Of a stretch of 64,000 bases of DNA, positions 50,621 through 59,363 are shown in pieces. Below the pieces are notes generated by a model. The model saw only the letters and a program-made list of their open reading frames with translations. It was not told the origin of the DNA and did no database searches. Made by a program: the position numbers and the translations under genes. Position 1 is the stretch's first letter. Every line of letters starts with the position of its first letter. This stretch comes from Streptomyces lienomycini (GTDB taxonomy: Bacteria; Actinomycetota; Actinomycetes; Streptomycetales; Streptomycetaceae). Where the stretch lies: assembly GCF_027947595.1 (NCBI RefSeq), contig NZ_CP116257.1, forward strand, positions 3,720,001 to 3,784,000, read 5' to 3'.

Positions 50621-51250
50621 CTACGCGAGCGGGGCCGGACGGGGGCTCGGATCGAGGTGGGCCGCGATGCGGGCGATCGTGCGGGCGTTGTCCTCGAACA
50701 GGTGCGCCTGCATGCCCGCCGCCCGGGCTGCCTCGACGTTGACCGCGAGGTCGTCGACGAACAGGCAGCTCTCCGGCCGCACCTCCAGGCTCGCGCACAC
50801 GGCGTCGAACGCACGGGCGTCCGGCTTCTGGACGCCGATCTCGTGCGAGTAGACGATCCGCTCGACCAGTTCGTCGAAACGGTAGAGCTCCGTCTCCCGC
50901 TCCCGCGCGCCCACGATGCTGTTGCTCAGGATGCCCAGCCGGCACTGCCCACGAAGCCCACGGACATGGGCGATGAGTTCCTCGTTCGCCGTCCCCAGGT
51001 ACTCCGTCCAGAGGTCCGCCATGAAGGCCTCGACCTGTGACGCGTCGAGCCCCAGACGGACCGCCACCTGCTCCCGCAGCTCACGCTCGCTGACGCGGCC
51101 GATCCTCGCGGCAAGCCACACGTCGCCCATCCGCTCGTTCACCGTGCCGGGCGGCAGCTCCAACCGCTCCTCCCAGCGTGGCACCCACCCCGTCGCCGGC
51201 GTGATCTCCAGTACCCCGCCGATGTCGAGAATGACGCAGGACGTCGTCAC
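50621..51250 (-). CDS. HAD-superfamily hydrolase
   Basis: A 209-residue HAD-IA phosphatase-type protein. Motif I is LDIGGVL (nucleophile Asp at residue 9; the second Asp is replaced by Gly, as in many HAD-IA members), motif II SNS near 111, motif III Lys in IGVQKPD and motif IV FVDDLAVN. Small phosphorylated substrates are likely. It starts with GTG and follows the methyltransferase gene on the same strand with a 30-base gap. Confidence 0.9.
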   Translation of the reverse strand: MTTSCVILDIGGVLEITPATGWVPRWEERLELPPGTVNERMGDVWLAARIGRVSERELREQVAVRLGLDASQVEAFMADLWTEYLGTANEELIAHVRGLRGQCRLGILSNSIVGARERETELYRFDELVERIVYSHEIGVQKPDARAFDAVCASLEVRPESCLFVDDLAVNVEAARAAGMQAHLFEDNARTIARIAAHLDPSPRPAPLA

Positions 51251-51280
51251 GCGAACTCCCCCTCTTCGATCCTTGCTCCG

Positions 51281-52039
51281 TCACGCGCGTCCGGCAGCGG
51301 CCTCCGGCTTGCGCCAGACGGAGATGTGCTTCGCCGAGTCCTCGGTGAACGGTGATCCGTCCCAGTCCCCGACGCGGCGTTCCCGTTCGAGCCCGGCGAT
51401 CCGTGCCATCAGGTCCAGCTCCGCCGGCCAAGCGTAACGGTGCCGGGAGTTGTCGCGGCGGTAGCCGCCGGCGTCACCGTCCCGGGTGAAGTGGTGCGAG
51501 ACGAGGACCTGCTCGACCAGGTCGAAGGTGTCGAAACCGAGATGGTGCCCGGAGACGTCGAACGGCACCGCCACCTGCCCGGGCGGCAGGAACCGCAGCG
51601 GCGGCACGCCCAGTTCGACGACGAACCGGCCACCCGGCGTCAGATGGCGGGCCGCGTTGCGGAAGCACTCCACCTGCTCGTCCTGGGTGAGCAGGTTCGA
51701 GATCGTGTTGTAGACGAGGTAGACCAGGGTGAACTCGCCGGGGACGACGGTCGTGGCCATGTCGCCGATGGCCACCGGCAGCCGGTCCTCGCCGATCTTG
51801 CGCCGCAGGACCGCCGCCATGTGCTCGGACAGCTCGATTCCGGCCACCGGCACACCGCTCTCCCGGAGAGGCACGCCCACGCGTCCGGTCCCGACGGCGA
51901 ACTCCAGGGCTCGTCCGCCCGCGGCGAGTTCGGTGAGGAAGGCAAGAGTCGGTCCGAGCACGGCGGCAGAGGACATCTCCGTCTCCTCGGCGTCGTAGCG
52001 GTCGGCGGTCGCACGGGTCCACAGCTCGCTGCTCGTCAC
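51281..52039 (-). CDS. class I SAM-dependent methyltransferase
   Basis: A 252-residue methyltransferase. The SAM-binding motif I is ALEFAVGTGRVGVPL (about 44-58), followed by GIELSEHM and a motif IV region VYLVYNTISNLLTQDEQ. The family acts on small molecules; the substrate is unknown. GTG 52039 is chosen; another GTG nine bases upstream is possible. Confidence 0.9.
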   Translation of the reverse strand: MTSSELWTRATADRYDAEETEMSSAAVLGPTLAFLTELAAGGRALEFAVGTGRVGVPLRESGVPVAGIELSEHMAAVLRRKIGEDRLPVAIGDMATTVVPGEFTLVYLVYNTISNLLTQDEQVECFRNAARHLTPGGRFVVELGVPPLRFLPPGQVAVPFDVSGHHLGFDTFDLVEQVLVSHHFTRDGDAGGYRRDNSRHRYAWPAELDLMARIAGLERERRVGDWDGSPFTEDSAKHISVWRKPEAAAGRA

Positions 52040-52118
52040 GGGCGTCACTCTGCCGGGTGCGGAAGGGCGCTGTCGACGCATTTACCCGCCGGCGCCCCCA
52101 CCGGCTCGGAGGCGGGCG

Positions 52119-53123
52119 TCACCGTCCCTCGCGCAGCCGCAGCAGGTACGTCGCCGTCACCGCGACGGCACGGTCCTCGTCCCGGGACAGCTCCAGAAGG
52201 GCACGGGACGCCCTCGCCCCCGGGACGCCGGCCAGCGCCTGGGTCAGCCGTCCGCGTGCGGGTGCCCCGGTCGCGTGGTCGGACAGCCGGCCCAGGAGCC
52301 TGCTCGCGATCCGGTCCGCCATCGCGGTGTCGGTCGCCAGCACGCTCAGCGCGTCGGCCGCGTCGGTGTCGTTCCTGCCCGCCACGATCATGCCGACGAG
52401 CGTGGGAACCGCGTCGGCCACGCCCTGCGCCCCGAGCGCCAGTGCCGCGTAGCCGCGGACCACGGCGTCGGAGTGCGCGAGGGCCTGCCGCAGGTGCGCG
52501 GTGGCCTCCTCGCCGGGCAGCTCGGCGAGTGCCTGCACCGCGCGTTCCCGGACCGCGGCCACCGGTGAGCCGAGGCCCTCGGCCAGCAGTGCCGTACCGG
52601 CGTCGTCCGACCGGGCCAGCGCCCATCGAAGGGCTCCGGCGACGTTCGGTTCCGTCTCGCTCAGGGCCGCCTCGACCAGGGCTTCCACCGGCACCGCGAC
52701 CTCGTGGACCGAGGAGAGGGCCGCGCGCTGGCGGGCGTCGGCGCTCTTCGAGCCCAAACCCTTAAGGAGCGCGACGACCTGGAGGACGTCCTCCCAGTCG
52801 GCGGGGTCCGCGGCGTCGATCCGCCGCAGCCGTGTCAGCAACTCCTGCTCCGCCGCGATGCGTTCACGGGTCTGGCGGACGAGGTCGTCGACGAGAGCCG
52901 AGGGGGTGAAGCCCGGTTCGTCGAGGGCGCGACCGATCTCACGCAGCGACAGCCCGAGCGACCGCAGACTCTCGATGTGGAAGATCCGCCGGATGTCGCC
53001 CTGGGAGTACTCCCGGTAACCGGAGCCCGTACGGCCGGAGGGCCGCACCAGGCCCAGTGACTCGTAGTGCCTGAGCATGCGGGCACTGACCCCGGACCGT
53101 CGAGCCACCTCACCGATCAACAC
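52119..53123 (-). CDS. MerR-family regulator fused to HEAT repeats
   Basis: A 334-residue protein. Residues 1-70 are a MerR HTH (IGEVARRSGVSARMLRHYESLGLVRPSGRTGSGYREYS), then the dimerisation coiled coil (about 75-120). Instead of a metal or drug-binding domain, the rest (about 130-334) is HEAT/armadillo-type helical repeats (VRERAVQALAELPGEEATAHLRQAL). HEAT repeats bind proteins, so the signal may be a protein partner. Only 3 bases separate it from the preceding gene, which encodes another HEAT protein. Confidence 0.88.
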   Translation of the reverse strand: MLIGEVARRSGVSARMLRHYESLGLVRPSGRTGSGYREYSQGDIRRIFHIESLRSLGLSLREIGRALDEPGFTPSALVDDLVRQTRERIAAEQELLTRLRRIDAADPADWEDVLQVVALLKGLGSKSADARQRAALSSVHEVAVPVEALVEAALSETEPNVAGALRWALARSDDAGTALLAEGLGSPVAAVRERAVQALAELPGEEATAHLRQALAHSDAVVRGYAALALGAQGVADAVPTLVGMIVAGRNDTDAADALSVLATDTAMADRIASRLLGRLSDHATGAPARGRLTQALAGVPGARASRALLELSRDEDRAVAVTATYLLRLREGR

Positions 53124-53126
53124 GTC

Positions 53127-53840
53127 CTATCGTCCCTCCTGGCCCGGTCCGCCGAGGGCCACGCCACGCTTCGCCTCCTCGACGGCGAACTCGAATCCGG
53201 TGTCGGGTTCGCGCAGCAACCGCCGAGTGGCCAGGGCGTGCGTGCGCACGACCGGGTCGGGGGCGGTCGTCGCGGTCAGGAGGACCGCCTGGGCCGACTC
53301 GCCCAGCGCGACCAGCGCCCGGCTGAGACTCAGCTGCGTCTCCCGGTCGCCGCGCCCGAGTTGTGTCGCCAGTACCTCGGCCAGGGCGGACTCCCCGCCT
53401 TCCGGCACGAGCACGACCGCGGCCCGCCAGGCGCTGCGGGCCACCTCGTCGTCGGTGTCGGACAGGACGGCGCGGGTGATCGCCGGCCACGCCTGCCCGT
53501 CCCCGGCCTTGGACAGTGTGTGCAGCGCCTGGCTCCGTGCCTGCGGGCGTTTCGAGCGGACCTCGCGCATCAGAGGGGGGAGCGTCATGGCCGGTGGGTG
53601 ACGCGTGAGCGCCCAGGTCAGCATCTCGCGGACGAAGAACTCCGGTTCGCTCGCGCATCGCTCGACGAGCGCGTCGACGAAACGCGGGTTGGGCGACGTG
53701 CCGGCCGCCAGCGCCGCTCGCAGCCGCACGGACGAACGGTCGTCCGCCAGGCCCCGGAGCACACCTGCCGCGTCACCGTCAGCGCCCGTGCTCATGTTCG
53801 TGTCCGTGTCCGTGTTGGCGTTCTGCCTCGCCGTGGTCAT
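53127..53840 (-). CDS. HEAT-repeat protein paired with the MerR-HEAT regulator
   Basis: A 237-residue protein made of about six helical HEAT-like repeats (VRLRAALAAGTSPNPRFVDALVERC, and RPQARSQALHTLSKAGDGQAWPAITRAV). It has no signal, Cys cluster or enzyme motif. It is the first gene of the two-gene operon, and its repeats resemble those of the MerR partner, so the two may bind each other or share an ancestor. ATG 53840 follows GGAGG. A MerR-type promoter lies just upstream. Confidence 0.82.
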   Translation of the reverse strand: MTTARQNANTDTDTNMSTGADGDAAGVLRGLADDRSSVRLRAALAAGTSPNPRFVDALVERCASEPEFFVREMLTWALTRHPPAMTLPPLMREVRSKRPQARSQALHTLSKAGDGQAWPAITRAVLSDTDDEVARSAWRAAVVLVPEGGESALAEVLATQLGRGDRETQLSLSRALVALGESAQAVLLTATTAPDPVVRTHALATRRLLREPDTGFEFAVEEAKRGVALGGPGQEGR

Positions 53841-53862
53841 GGAGACCACCTCCTCGGCCCAC

Positions 53863-53893
53863 AGTGAAGGCCCTGTCACCGTGTCAAGGTCAA
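53863..53893 (-). promoter_or_regulatory. MerR-type promoter with 19-bp spacer
   Basis: Minus-strand TTGACC (53893-53888), 19-base spacer and TTCACT (53868-53863). The dyad CCTTGACAC-G-GTGACAGGG (53889-53871; 7 of 9 arm positions pair) fills the spacer. An over-long spacer with a central dyad is the hallmark of promoters that MerR proteins twist into activity. It drives the HEAT-MerR operon. Confidence 0.65.
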
Positions 53894-54000
53894 GCCGTGA
53901 CCGCTGCGACGAGGCGCGGCACGTCGAACACCGGGGTGCCGGTGGTGATCCTTCCCGAAGCCGTGGCCCGAACGGCACGTCGCGGGAGAGGATGGCTGCC

Positions 54001-54825
54001 ATGACGGGACAGAGTTCCTCCATCGACTGCACCAGGCCCAGCATCGCCCGCGTCTACGACTACCTGCTCGGAGGCAAGGACAACTACGCGGTGGACCGGG
54101 AGATCGGTGACGTCTTCAAACGCGACCTTCCCGGTTCGGTGGCGATCGCCTTCGCCAACCGCGCGGCGTTGACCCGGGCGGTGGAGCAGATCGTGACGAC
54201 GACCGGGGTGCGGCAGTTCATAGACCTCGGCAGCGGTCTCCCCACGGCCGACAACGTGCACCAGGTCGCGCAACGCCGGGCGCCGGACACCCGGGTCGTG
54301 TACGTCGACACCGACCCCCAGGTGCTGGTCCACGGCCGGGCGCTGCTGGAGGAGAACGACCGGACGCGGGTGGTACCCGTCGACGTACGCGACCCCGCAG
54401 GGGTGCGCGGTCACCCGGACACCCTTGAGCTGATCGACTTCGACCGCCCCGTCGCCGTCATGTTCAGCGCCATCCTCCACCACGTCAACGACGAGGAGGA
54501 CCCCGCCGGGATCGTCCGCTACTGGCGCGAACACGTGCCGTCCGGCAGCTACTTCTTCGTCAGCCACTTCCGCTGCGGGAACAACCCCGAGACGGCGGAG
54601 GCCGAGAAGGTCCTCCAGGCGACGTTCGGCCGCGGCCGGTGGCGGACCGACCGGGAGATCGAGACCCTGCTCGACGGGCTGGAGATCCTCGAGCCGGGAA
54701 TAGTGCCGGCGTCCCTGTGGCGGCCCGCGTCCACCGCCGCCGACGGCCCCTGGGACGGCGACGACGAGCGGGAACTGACCGTCTGGGAGCGGCTCATCGC
54801 CGCCGGACTGGCCCGCAAGCCGTGA
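54001..54825 (+). CDS. SAM-dependent methyltransferase, DUF574/Methyltransf_19 family
   Basis: A 274-residue protein with the family opening PSIARVYDYLLGGKDNYAVDR, SAM motif IDLGSGLPTADNVHQVA and VYVDTDPQVL, and AILHHV. Streptomyces encode dozens of these; substrates are mostly unknown. ATG 54001 has GGAGAGG at about 9 bases; ATG 53992 is too close to it. Confidence 0.92.
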   Translation: MTGQSSSIDCTRPSIARVYDYLLGGKDNYAVDREIGDVFKRDLPGSVAIAFANRAALTRAVEQIVTTTGVRQFIDLGSGLPTADNVHQVAQRRAPDTRVVYVDTDPQVLVHGRALLEENDRTRVVPVDVRDPAGVRGHPDTLELIDFDRPVAVMFSAILHHVNDEEDPAGIVRYWREHVPSGSYFFVSHFRCGNNPETAEAEKVLQATFGRGRWRTDREIETLLDGLEILEPGIVPASLWRPASTAADGPWDGDDERELTVWERLIAAGLARKP

Positions 54826-54869
54826 GTCCCCCGCATCCGGCGGCACCGGGAGACGGAGAGAGGAAGACC

Positions 54870-55379
54870 TTGGCACGGACGGGGACGACCGCGGTGCTGG
54901 CGGTGCTGCCCGACGCCGCACCGCTGCTGGAACTGGCCGCCGGGGTGGACGCGCACGCGGTACGACCGGGCGTGCCCGCGCACGCCGCGCTGCTCTACCC
55001 GTGGTTGGCCGCCGACGAGGTCGGTGCCCCGGAACTGCACCGGCTCCGGGCCGTGCTGCCGACCGGACCGCTCTCCGTACGCCTGTCCACCGTCGAACGA
55101 TCCGGCGGCTTCGTCGGAGTCCCGGTGCCCGGACTGAACGGCGTGGCGGCGGCCGTTCGTTCCGCCTTCCCGGCGCGGGTCCCCTACGGGGGCCGGTTCG
55201 GCCCGAACCCGCCGGTGCACGTCACCGTGGCCCTGGACGCGGATCCGGCGGCCGCCGCCGACATCGCCGACCGGGCCGCCGCCGCGCTGCCGATCACGGC
55301 CGCGATCAGCACCCTGCACGTGGTGGCCCTCACCCCCGAGGGCTGGCGGAGTCTCGCCGAACTGCCGTTGGACGGCTAG
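54870..55379 (+). CDS. 2H phosphoesterase (2'-5' RNA ligase-like) protein
   Basis: A 169-residue protein starting at TTG after GAGAGGAAG. Two HxT/A-type motifs, HAALLYP (about 39) and HVTVALD (about 118), are placed as in the 2H superfamily, which opens or forms cyclic phosphodiesters. The first motif has Ala in place of Ser/Thr. It follows the methyltransferase by 44 bases and may be co-transcribed. Confidence 0.75.
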   Translation: MARTGTTAVLAVLPDAAPLLELAAGVDAHAVRPGVPAHAALLYPWLAADEVGAPELHRLRAVLPTGPLSVRLSTVERSGGFVGVPVPGLNGVAAAVRSAFPARVPYGGRFGPNPPVHVTVALDADPAAAADIADRAAAALPITAAISTLHVVALTPEGWRSLAELPLDG

Positions 55380-55395
55380 GAGTTCCGGGAGAACC

Positions 55396-55830
55396 TCAGT
55401 CGAGGCAGAACTCGTTGCCCTCGACGTCCTGCATCACGATGCACGACTCGTTGTCCTCGTCGGCGTACAGGGTGCGCACGTGCACCGCGCCGAGCGCGAC
55501 CAGCCGTGTGCGTTCGGCCTCGAGCGTGGCCAGGCGTTCGTCCCCCACGAGTCCGGTGCCGACCCGCACGTCGAGATGCACCCGGTTCTTGACGACCTTG
55601 CCCTCGGGAACGCGCTGGAAGAACAGCCGCGGTCCCACCCCCGAGGGATCACCGCACGCGAACCGCGCCCCCTGCTCCTCGGGAGCCCGGGAGCGGTCGA
55701 AGTCGTCCCACGTGGCGAAGCCCTCCGGCGGCGACGGGACGGTGTACCCCAGCACCTCGCACCAGAAGCGAGCGACCCTCTCGGGCTCCGCGCAGTCGAA
55801 GGTGACCTGGAAGTGCCTGATCGTCGACAT
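55396..55830 (-). CDS. VOC (glyoxalase/bleomycin-resistance-fold) protein
   Basis: A 144-residue protein with two beta-alpha-beta-beta-beta modules; VTFDCAEPERVARFWCEVLGY, NRVHLDVRV and MQDVEGNEFCLD are characteristic of Streptomyces VOC proteins. It may bind a metal through His and Glu residues in these strands, with enzyme or binding role unknown. It is divergent from the MfnB-like operon, and the dyad at 55920-55937 lies between them. Confidence 0.9.
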   Translation of the reverse strand: MSTIRHFQVTFDCAEPERVARFWCEVLGYTVPSPPEGFATWDDFDRSRAPEEQGARFACGDPSGVGPRLFFQRVPEGKVVKNRVHLDVRVGTGLVGDERLATLEAERTRLVALGAVHVRTLYADEDNESCIVMQDVEGNEFCLD

Positions 55831-55919
55831 CCGCGCACCCTAGCAGGGGAGCCGCCCGCCCCACTCCCGGTGTGCTCGGCGCAGACGGCGCGTTGAGCGG
55901 GGCGCGGGCAGAGCGTGGC

Positions 55920-55937
55920 AGTGACCCTTTCGTCACT
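55920..55937. promoter_or_regulatory. dyad between VOC gene and furan operon
   Basis: AGTGACCCTTTCGTCACT has perfect 6-bp arms (AGTGAC/GTCACT) and an AT-richer centre. It is 90 bases before the VOC gene and 120 before the MfnB-like gene, so it could serve either or both. No regulator gene is adjacent. Confidence 0.45.
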
Positions 55938-55949
55938 CCGCGCGCCCTG

Positions 55950-56030
55950 CCGGGGCCCGACGGCCCCGGAAATGATGTGCGGGACCGCCCGTGAGACAGG
56001 CGAATCCGCGCACCTGCCACGGGGCAGGTG
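55950..56030 (+). other. two strong hairpins in the leader of the furan operon
   Basis: CCGGGGCC-CGAC-GGCCCCGG (55950-55969) and CACCTGCC-ACGG-GGCAGGTG (56011-56030) are both perfect 8-bp stems with 4-base loops. The second ends just before the AGGGGAAGG ribosome site of the first gene. They could be an attenuator, an mRNA stabiliser or a protein site; no known riboswitch is recognisable. Confidence 0.5.
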
Positions 56031-56056
56031 GACAGAGGCAGGGGAAGGATCCCACC

Positions 56057-56809
56057 TTGTTGCTTCTCATATCTCCGGACAGTGTCGAGGAAGCCCTCGA
56101 GTGCGCGAAGGCGGCCCAGTACCTCGACATCGTCGACGTCAAGAAGCCCGACGAGGGCTCGCTCGGCGCCAACTACCCCTGGGTCATCAGAGAGATCCGC
56201 GCGGCGGTCCCGGCGGACAAGCCGGTGTCCGCCACGGTGGGAGACGTACCGTACAAGCCCGGTACGGTGGCCCAGGCGGCGCTCGGCGCGGCCGTCTCCG
56301 GAGCCACCTACATCAAGGTCGGCCTCTACGGGTGCACGACGCCCGAGCAGGCCGTCGACGTCATGCGGGGGGTCGTCCGGGCAGTGAAGGACCACCGGCC
56401 GGACGCGTTCGTCGTCGCCTCCGGCTACGCCGACGCCCACCGGATCGGCTGCGTCAACCCGCTCGCACTGCCCGACATCGCCCGCCGCTCCGGCTCCGAC
56501 GCCGCCATGCTCGACACCGCGGTGAAGGACGGAACGCGCCTGTTCGACCACCTGCCGGCCGACGTCTGCGCGGAGTTCGTACGACGCGCGCACGCGGCCG
56601 GACTCCTCGCCGCCCTGGCGGGCAGCGTCAAGGCGGGCGACCTCGCCGAGCTGGCGCGCATCGGCACGGACATCGTCGGCGTGCGCGGCGCGGTGTGCGA
56701 GGGAGGCGACCGCGACTCCGGCCGCATCCAACCGCACCTGGTGGCCGCCTTCCGGGCGGAGATGGACCGGCACGTCCGGGAACACGCGACTCCCGCCCCC
56801 GCGAACTGA
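56057..56809 (+). CDS. MfnB-like (5-formylfuran-3-yl)methyl phosphate synthase
   Basis: A 250-residue TIM-barrel protein of the DUF556/MfnB family. Archaeal MfnB joins two glyceraldehyde-3-phosphate molecules into 4-(hydroxymethyl)furfural phosphate, the furan of methanofuran. Near-diagnostic runs are present: [51 protein letters not shown] and MLDTAVKDG. Lys29 and Lys157 sit where the archaeal enzyme has its two active-site lysines. I start it at TTG 56057 (AGGGGAAGG about 8 bases upstream), which matches the family N-terminus; a GTG at 55991 would add 22 unrelated residues. Streptomyces do not make methanofuran, so the furan is probably for something else. Confidence 0.9.
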   Translation: MLLLISPDSVEEALECAKAAQYLDIVDVKKPDEGSLGANYPWVIREIRAAVPADKPVSATVGDVPYKPGTVAQAALGAAVSGATYIKVGLYGCTTPEQAVDVMRGVVRAVKDHRPDAFVVASGYADAHRIGCVNPLALPDIARRSGSDAAMLDTAVKDGTRLFDHLPADVCAEFVRRAHAAGLLAALAGSVKAGDLAELARIGTDIVGVRGAVCEGGDRDSGRIQPHLVAAFRAEMDRHVREHATPAPAN

Positions 56810-56817
56810 CCGCCACC

Positions 56818-58221
56818 ATGCCGGAGAAGCGCTCCTGCGGCGTGCCCGGAAGCCACGAGGGACACTTCGCCGTCGTCGATCCGGCGACGGGCGAGGCCTT
56901 CGACGAGGCCCCGGACCAACAGCCCCACGAACTCGACGCCGTCGTCGAGCGGGCCCACGCCGCCTGGCGCGGCTGGCGAGCCGACCCCGCCGCCCGAACC
57001 GCCGCGCTCCTGACCGCCGCCGACGCCGTGGAGGCGGCCGAAGCGGAACTCGCCGCGCTGCTCACCCGCGAACAGGGCAAGCCCCTGGCCGAGTCGTACG
57101 CGGAGGTCGCCCGTACGGCGGCGCGGATGCGCTACTTCGCCCAACTAGACCCGGGCGTACAGCCGATCACGGACGGCCGGCCGGTACGCAGCGAGGTCCG
57201 CTGGCGATCGCTCGGACCCGTCGCCGCGATCGTGCCCTGGAACTTCCCCCTCCAACTGGCGTCGGCGAAGTTCGCCCCGGCGCTCGCCGCGGGCAACACG
57301 GTGGTCCTCAAGCCGTCCCCGTACACACCCCTCGCCACGCGGCTCCTGGCGTCCGTCGTCGCCGACGCCCTGCCCGAGGACGTACTGACGGTCGTCACCG
57401 GCCGAGAACCCCTCGGCGCCGGGCTCGCGGCCCACCCCGGGATCCGCCACGTGACCTTCACCGGGTCGGTGCCCACCGGACGGGCCGTCGCGTCGGGCGC
57501 GGCGGCCTCGCTCGCCCGGGTCACCCTCGAGATGGGCGGCAACGACGCCGCCGTCCTGCTGGACGACGTCCAGGTGGACCGGATCGCCGACCGGCTCTTC
57601 TGGGCGGCGTTCCGCAACTGCGGGCAGGTGTGCATGGCGGTCAAGCGCGTCTACGCCCCGGCCCGACTCCACGCCCACGTGGTCGAGGCCCTCGCCCACC
57701 GCGCCAAGACGACCGTGGTCGGTCCCGGGCTCGACCCCGACTCCCGACTCGGGCCGCTCAACAACGCGGCCCAACTGGCCCGGACCGAGCACCTCGCGGC
57801 CGGGGCCCTCGCGGACGGCGCCCTGGCCGCGGCCGGCGGACACCGCCTGGACCTGCCGGGCTACTTCTTCGCCCCGACCATTCTGACCAACGTGCCGCCC
57901 GACAGCCCCGTCGTGCGGGAGGAGCAGTTCGGCCCGGTCCTGCCCGTCCTGCCGTACGACGACCTCGACGACGCCGTGGAGGCGGCCAACGACACGGGAT
58001 TCGGCCTGGGCGGCTCGGTGTGGGGCACCGACCCGGAGCGGGCCGAGGCCGTGGCCGACCGCCTGGAGTGCGGGACGGCATGGGTCAACCACCACGCCGA
58101 ACTCTCCCTCGCCCAGCCCTTCGCGGGCGCCAAGGAGAGCGGTGTCGGCGTCGCGGGCGGCCCGTGGGGCCTGTACGGAAACCTCAGACCCTTCGTCGTG
58201 CACCGTCGGGAGGGGGACTGA
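56818..58221 (+). CDS. NAD(P)-dependent aldehyde dehydrogenase
   Basis: A 467-residue ALDH-superfamily enzyme with all catalytic residues: Asn142 (PWNFP), Glu238 (LEMGGND) and Cys272 (NCGQVC). It most resembles the succinate-semialdehyde/benzaldehyde dehydrogenase branch. It starts 8 bases after the MfnB-like gene and ends 1 base before the alcohol dehydrogenase gene, so it belongs to the same transcript. The obvious substrate in this setting is the 2-formyl group of the furan made by the first enzyme, giving a furoic acid; this is inference. Confidence 0.93.
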   Translation: MPEKRSCGVPGSHEGHFAVVDPATGEAFDEAPDQQPHELDAVVERAHAAWRGWRADPAARTAALLTAADAVEAAEAELAALLTREQGKPLAESYAEVARTAARMRYFAQLDPGVQPITDGRPVRSEVRWRSLGPVAAIVPWNFPLQLASAKFAPALAAGNTVVLKPSPYTPLATRLLASVVADALPEDVLTVVTGREPLGAGLAAHPGIRHVTFTGSVPTGRAVASGAAASLARVTLEMGGNDAAVLLDDVQVDRIADRLFWAAFRNCGQVCMAVKRVYAPARLHAHVVEALAHRAKTTVVGPGLDPDSRLGPLNNAAQLARTEHLAAGALADGALAAAGGHRLDLPGYFFAPTILTNVPPDSPVVREEQFGPVLPVLPYDDLDDAVEAANDTGFGLGGSVWGTDPERAEAVADRLECGTAWVNHHAELSLAQPFAGAKESGVGVAGGPWGLYGNLRPFVVHRREGD

Positions 58222-58222
58222 C

Positions 58223-59329
58223 ATGAGGTTCCGTGCGGCGGTACTGCGCTCGTACGAGGACCGGTTCGCCGTCGAGGACGTCCTTTTGAACACGGGGCCC
58301 GCCGAGGGGGAGGTCCTGGTCCGGATCGCGGGCTGCGGAATGTGCCGGACCGATCTCGCGGTCCGGCGTTCGGCGGGCCGCTCCCCGCTGCCGGCCGTAC
58401 TCGGTCACGAGGGCGCCGGAGTCGTGGTGCGGACGGGCGGCGCGGGGACCGGCCTGACCGTCGGAGACCATGTCGTGCTGAGCTTCGACTCCTGCGGACA
58501 CTGCCACGCCTGCCTGGGCGCGGCCCCCGCCTACTGCGACTCCTTCGCCGCGCTGAACCTCTTCGGCGGGCGCGCGGAGAACGCCGCGCGGTTCACCGAC
58601 GCGACCGGAGGCGCACTGGCCCCCCGTTGGTTCGGCCAGTCCTCGTTCGCCGAGTACGCGATGGTCCCCGCCCGCAACGCCGTGCGCGTCGACCCCGCGC
58701 TGCCCCTGGAACTTCTGGGCCCGCTCGGCTGCGGCTTCCTCACCGGAGCCGGGGCGGTCCTCAACTCCTTCCGCGCCGGCCCCGGCGACACCCTCGCGGT
58801 GTTCGGCGCGGGAGCGGTGGGCCTGGCCGCGGTGATGGCGGCCGCCGCGGCCGGGGCGGTGACCGTGGCCGTCGACCGGCACGTCGGGCGGCTGGCCCTC
58901 GCCGAGCGCTTCCACGCGGTCCCCGTGCACGCCGCGTCGGCCGACCTGCCCGCCCGTGTCCGGCGGCTGACCGGCGGCGGCGCGCGGTACGCCCTGGACA
59001 CCACGGGCGACGCCGAGCTGATCAACGACGCGCTCCGGTCCCTGCGCCCGACCGGTCGCCTCGGCCTGGTGGCACGGCTCGGCGCCACGCTGCCGCTCGA
59101 ACCCGGAACACTGGACCGGGGCCGCAGCGTCTCCCACATCTGCGAGGGCGACGCGGTCCCCGGACTGCTGATCCCGCGGCTGACCGAGCTGTGGCGGGCC
59201 GAGCTGTTCCCCTTCGACCAACTGATCCGTACGTATCCGCTCGCCGACATCAACGAGGCCGAACAGGACTGCGACGCGGGCCGCGTCGTCAAACCCGTAC
59301 TGATCCCGGACCGGCCCCCACCCGCATGA
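58223..59329 (+). CDS. zinc-dependent alcohol dehydrogenase (aryl-alcohol type)
   Basis: A 368-residue MDR enzyme. Catalytic zinc ligands are Cys41 (CGMCRTD) and His62 (GHEGAG), with a structural zinc site at Cys91, Cys94, Cys97 and Cys105. The Rossmann motif FGAGAVGLAA is near residue 195. Sequence style resembles benzyl-alcohol dehydrogenases, which fits a furfuryl alcohol substrate. It could oxidise the 4-hydroxymethyl group of the furan to an aldehyde for the neighbouring ALDH, or run in reverse. The ATG comes 1 base after the ALDH stop, with GGGAGGGGG as ribosome site. Confidence 0.93.
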   Translation: MRFRAAVLRSYEDRFAVEDVLLNTGPAEGEVLVRIAGCGMCRTDLAVRRSAGRSPLPAVLGHEGAGVVVRTGGAGTGLTVGDHVVLSFDSCGHCHACLGAAPAYCDSFAALNLFGGRAENAARFTDATGGALAPRWFGQSSFAEYAMVPARNAVRVDPALPLELLGPLGCGFLTGAGAVLNSFRAGPGDTLAVFGAGAVGLAAVMAAAAAGAVTVAVDRHVGRLALAERFHAVPVHAASADLPARVRRLTGGGARYALDTTGDAELINDALRSLRPTGRLGLVARLGATLPLEPGTLDRGRSVSHICEGDAVPGLLIPRLTELWRAELFPFDQLIRTYPLADINEAEQDCDAGRVVKPVLIPDRPPPA

Positions 59330-59363
59330 CGACGACGGCGCCACTCACCCCGAGGGAGAACAC

